DNA from: an uncultured Roseobacter sp.
GTDB taxonomy: Bacteria > Pseudomonadota > Alphaproteobacteria > Rhodobacterales > Rhodobacteraceae
Assembly (NCBI RefSeq): GCF_947491795.1
Contig: NZ_CANLKW010000001.1
Location: forward strand, 1,328,978 to 1,392,977
Length of the DNA stretch: 64,000 nucleotides
Direction of reading: 5' to 3'
Shown: positions 61,190 through 64,000 of the stretch, piece after piece
Numbering within the stretch: the stretch's first letter is position 1
How the letters are laid out: every line of letters begins with the position of its first letter
Translations under genes and position numbers: made by a program
The notes under the pieces: generated by a model
What the model saw: the letters and a program-made list of their open reading frames with translations, nothing else
What the model was told of the DNA's origin: nothing
The model's database searches: none

Positions 61190-62275
61190 ATGAATACGCT
61201 TCTTATCGTTGATGATGACCCTGAAGATCGAGAGGCAATTATCAGATCTTTCGCGCGGGATCATGACGACGCCTACAAGGTGTTAGAAGCGCATGATGAG
61301 GCCTCCTGTTTCGCGTGTTTGTCAGAGAACACGTCGATAGACTGCATCCTGCTTGACTACTCTATGCCTGGCTGTGACGGGCTTCAGCTGTTGTCTAAGG
61401 TTCTGAAAGATAGAGAAGACCTGACAGTTGTCATGATCACAGGAGAGGGAAGCGAAGACATCGCCGTCAAAGCCCTTAAGCTCGGCGCACAAGATTACGT
61501 CATCAAAAAAACGATTTCGCAGATTGATATCAAACGGCGGGTCGCGCACGCTATAGAGCGCAAGGATATGGCGAAACGACTCGCACGCCAGCAGCAGGGC
61601 CTCAGGGATTTTGCCGACATACTGGTTCACGATCTCCGCGCGCCGCTCAGGTCCATTCGCGGTCCCATCGAAATACTCACCCAGACTGACACTCCGGTAA
61701 CTCAGGAAATGCGTGAAGAATTGCACCAATTTATTACGGACGGCGTTGAGCATATGGACAGGCTTGTTGTCTCATTACATGCATTCTCGAATGCTGAAAA
61801 AACCAAAACATCGTTTGGCTCAATTGATGCGAAACGCCTTCTGGAGACTGTACAACGTAATCTGCAGTATCAAATCGAAAAGACAGGAGCGAAAATAACT
61901 CTCGAGATAGGAGTTGATCGAATTTGGGGCGCGCCAGATCTCCTTGCACAATTGTTACAAAACGTGGTCGAAAATGGCATCAAGTATAATACGTCGAACC
62001 CGCCAAGCGTTCATGTATCGCTTTCCGAGGACGCTGAGGCCTGGCGGGTAAGCGTGTCCGATAATGGTATTGGAATAGAAGAACAATTCAGAGAAGAAAT
62101 ATTCGAGCCCTTCAAAAGACTGCATACTCAGACAGCATACAGCGGGTCTGGACTGGGCCTTGCCACATGCAGACGCATCGCCGAACTGCACTCCGCAGAG
62201 CTACATTGTGTGCCATATCCAAGTGGTGGAACAGAATTCATTTTGAAGCTTCCCAAGCCAGTTGCGTCAGATTAA
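61190..62275 (+). CDS. Receiver-histidine kinase fusion protein
   Basis: 361-aa cytosolic protein. N-terminal receiver with acidic pocket Asp8-10 and acceptor Asp56 (ILLDYSMPGCDG), then HisKA with His147 (ADILVHDLRAPLRSI) and a HATPase_c domain (LLQNVVENGIKYN, VSDNGIGI, YSGSGLGLATC). The receiver-first order suggests phosphate is received from the upstream kinase and controls this kinase, making a two-step relay. Starts 3 bases after the preceding stop. Confidence 0.9.
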   Translation: MNTLLIVDDDPEDREAIIRSFARDHDDAYKVLEAHDEASCFACLSENTSIDCILLDYSMPGCDGLQLLSKVLKDREDLTVVMITGEGSEDIAVKALKLGAQDYVIKKTISQIDIKRRVAHAIERKDMAKRLARQQQGLRDFADILVHDLRAPLRSIRGPIEILTQTDTPVTQEMREELHQFITDGVEHMDRLVVSLHAFSNAEKTKTSFGSIDAKRLLETVQRNLQYQIEKTGAKITLEIGVDRIWGAPDLLAQLLQNVVENGIKYNTSNPPSVHVSLSEDAEAWRVSVSDNGIGIEEQFREEIFEPFKRLHTQTAYSGSGLGLATCRRIAELHSAELHCVPYPSGGTEFILKLPKPVASD

Positions 62276-62301
62276 GCAATTTGACGGTCTCGATCAAAAC
62301 A

Positions 62302-62754
62302 CTAAACGGATGCGAGTTCTCTGCTCTGCAAGTAACTGCGATACAGATCCAGGTCAGACGGCAGATCAGCGGGGTTCCAGTGGCAGCGTGTGCCATCAAG
62401 AAACTTGCGAAGGCGGCTATCGTCTGCCGGTTTTGTCAAAAATCCGTCGCAGTCATTTGCCAAAGCCCTGCTTCGTGTTGTGTCAGTGCCATCACTGGTC
62501 AAGAGGACGAGAGCGGGAGAGCCTTCCACGTAGAGTTGCTTTAACTGAAGGCACAAATCTGTTCCCAGTTTGCCGGGCATGTGTTGGTCGACGAAGATAA
62601 CGTCAAAAAATGAGCTTTCGCGACTCGAAATCTCTTCCAATGCATCATCTGAACTCGAAGCGTGTATTACCAAAGCATCGCATTGAAGTGATTTTATCCG
62701 AAATGTAATGTCGAACGCATCGTATTCATCGTCGTCAATGAGCAAAATATTCAT
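62302..62754 (-). CDS. Single-domain response regulator with short C-terminal extension
   Basis: 150-aa receiver: Asp7-9 pocket, acceptor Asp56 (VIFVDQHMPGKLG), Thr in LTSDGTDTT and Lys in FLTKPAD. The last 30 residues (WNPADLPSDLDLYRSYLQSREL) form an added helix. Convergent with the receiver-kinase fusion; presumably another relay end point of this cluster. Confidence 0.9.
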   Translation of the reverse strand: MNILLIDDDEYDAFDITFRIKSLQCDALVIHASSSDDALEEISSRESSFFDVIFVDQHMPGKLGTDLCLQLKQLYVEGSPALVLLTSDGTDTTRSRALANDCDGFLTKPADDSRLRKFLDGTRCHWNPADLPSDLDLYRSYLQSRELASV

Positions 62755-63177
62755 GGCGATGGTCCAGAAATTTCAAGCTTTTTGATCAGTTGCAACGCAG
62801 GTTGCTTAATAAAGGTTACGAAAGACTTAACGCAGCGTCCCCACAAAAAACAACTTTATGTCAATTTGGCGACCAGCTGACCACAACGAAGAGGGCCATC
62901 CTGCGCGAACGGGAACAACGTCCTGCAGAGTTATTCTTATCGCTACATGCATCTCATCCGCTTGCGAAGCCAAAGAGCTGAAATCCAACCCCTTGTGGGC
63001 GCCCTTCCCGGAGCACAGTAAGCCATTTAACACATGCTGTACGGCATTGAATCCCCGGATCGCGTGACACCGGACGAATTCAAGAACATCCTGTTACGAA
63101 AGTCAGAAACATCGTTCTCATTATCTCGTCAAAAAATTAAGACCTGTCTGATTTACCTGCGCCGAGGAAAATGATCG
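62755..63177. other. Intergenic region, 423 bases
   Basis: Upstream of both the 62302 regulator (minus) and the 63178 gene (plus). AT-rich with no supported gene; short frames at 62790-62981 and 62827-63067 have no family sequence or ribosome site. No CtrA-type full site seen. Confidence 0.5.
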
Positions 63178-64000
63178 ATGGATAGTCTTATGGTGTCGGG
63201 TTTCACCACTTTGAGAATGTTTGTTTTTTTCGGTGTGGGTGTTGCCTGTTACCTAAAGGCTTCACCGCCCGCCGCACAGGAACCTGATCCGGCTCCCGTC
63301 CGGATGGCGTATTCGGAGTTTTACCCTCACAGCTTTACCGGCGTCGATGGACAACCCCAGGGCCTTGCCATTGATATTGCGAGACTTCTCGTAGCGGCTG
63401 ACGGGCGTGAACTGGAGTTCCTGCGTGCCGACGACCCCGGTGTTGTAATGGATATGATGGTTTCAGGAGAGGCCGACATGAGCTCGACACTGGGGTTGAC
63501 CCCAGATCGTCTGGCAACTGCAATTGCAACGCAGCCATTCGGATCCTTCCGAACAATGCTCTTTACAAAGAAGAACGGCGCCAGGCGGTCACCAGAAGAC
63601 TTCCTTGGAAGCCGCATCGGAGTGGTCACCGGCTCATTGTCTGTCACACTGGCCGCTCAGAACTCATTCACAAACATCGTGGAGTTTCCCAATCCCGATG
63701 CCCGCCTCATGGCTCTGCTGACCGGAGAAATCGATGCGACGGTGGCGGCTGCGGACAGTTTTTCGAGGCGATTACGCCAAATGGGCTCTGACATCTTCGT
63801 CGAGGCCATCGAACCGCCTCTGGGTGAAACGCCGTTTGGTTTTTTTGTTTCGTCATCTTCAGGCGACCTTCTGTCGTCTCTGAATGAGCAGATCGAAGCG
63901 CAGCTCACCCCGGAGGTCCTTGGCGCGCTCAGTGAAACCTGGTTCGGAAGACCAACGCGATTGCCCGAACATGACTACATCCTGTGGGGTTCAATTGCCG
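63178..64000 (+). CDS. Periplasmic SBP_bac_3-type sensor protein, N-terminal part (runs off the right edge)
   Basis: Start ATG 63178 with GAGGAAA; an ATG at 63171 stops after four codons. 274 residues are visible. N-terminal signal-anchor helix (about 10-32) then a bacterial extracellular solute-binding domain 3 (about 42-265: VRMAYSEFYPHSFTG ... ATQPFGSFRTMLFTKKNG ... LTGEIDATVAAADSF ... LSETWFGRPT). The end (DYILWGSIA) looks like the start of a second membrane helix, so the whole is probably a transmembrane receptor, such as a histidine kinase or diguanylate cyclase. A free binding protein cannot be excluded. Confidence 0.75.
   Translation, partial: MDSLMVSGFTTLRMFVFFGVGVACYLKASPPAAQEPDPAPVRMAYSEFYPHSFTGVDGQPQGLAIDIARLLVAADGRELEFLRADDPGVVMDMMVSGEADMSSTLGLTPDRLATAIATQPFGSFRTMLFTKKNGARRSPEDFLGSRIGVVTGSLSVTLAAQNSFTNIVEFPNPDARLMALLTGEIDATVAAADSFSRRLRQMGSDIFVEAIEPPLGETPFGFFVSSSSGDLLSSLNEQIEAQLTPEVLGALSETWFGRPTRLPEHDYILWGSIA

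Overview
The window is a GC-rich, densely coded stretch of an alphaproteobacterial chromosome. It most resembles a marine Rhodobacteraceae (Roseobacter-group) genome. Pointers are a betC/betI choline-sulfate locus, a VPLPA-type CTERM sorting protein, a short LOV photosensor, DUF1127 micro-proteins, a TelA/XpaC-like/SPFH gene run and CtrA-type TTAA-N7-TTAA boxes. No database search was possible, so the taxonomy is inference.

Layout. 1-1390: 5' part of choline sulfatase betC, the repressor betI and its 22-bp palindromic operator. 1397-11783: transporters (two DMT exporters, LysE-type exporter with divergent LysR regulator, two SLC13/TrkA-C permeases), YebC, a VOC protein and a YmdB-type phosphoesterase. 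11906-19110: SDR, formyl-THF cyclo-ligase, MgtE, guanine deaminase, a CAP protein, 8-oxoguanine deaminase, a histidinol-phosphatase-like enzyme and an XRE regulator. 19579-25946: LysR/DUF1127 divergent pair, Bax-inhibitor-1 protein, a candidate secreted toxin coupled to a TrpF-like barrel, rpmG, amt and an SDR. 25966-31634: RNase P RNA, cell-wall amidase, Excalibur lipoprotein, gatA/gatC, ceramidase-like membrane protein, UPF0173 hydrolase, tadA. 31697-48027: an unbroken plus-strand run holding an RluB-type synthase, a seven-gene membrane module (29-aa peptide, XpaC-like, TelA, DUF2927 lipoprotein, SPFH-GYF, 4-TM protein, zinc-ribbon protein), nitroreductase, dtd, glycerate kinase, a CocE hydrolase and a complete peptide-type ABC importer. 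48109-55174: VPLPA-CTERM protein, thioredoxin-fold protein, LOV protein, phosphodiesterase-like protein, acyl-CoA synthetase, ABC exporter. 55522-55595: tRNA-Gly(UCC).

From about 55600 the character changes: AT-richer sequence, long non-coding gaps, diverged dispersed repeats, a Hint-domain membrane protein with an in-frame upstream amber codon, and a small membrane gene broken at a run of nine A/T. This accessory-looking stretch leads into a signalling cluster at 58768-62754 (three single-domain response regulators, an ethylene-receptor-like membrane histidine kinase and a receiver-kinase fusion), then a periplasmic-binding-domain protein that runs off the end.

Most noteworthy: (1) the 21873-23461 pair, an N-terminal SPxVQRL-type motif protein overlapping by ATGA with a TrpF-fold protein that appears to lack catalytic residues; (2) the 59498 kinase, whose membrane domain keeps the Asp/Tyr/Pro/Cys/His positions of plant ETR1 with identical spacing; (3) three perfect TTAA-N7-TTAA boxes placed before the CTERM, LOV and ETR1-like kinase genes, suggesting one CtrA regulon; (4) five helically phased CCGAC repeats behind the LOV gene.
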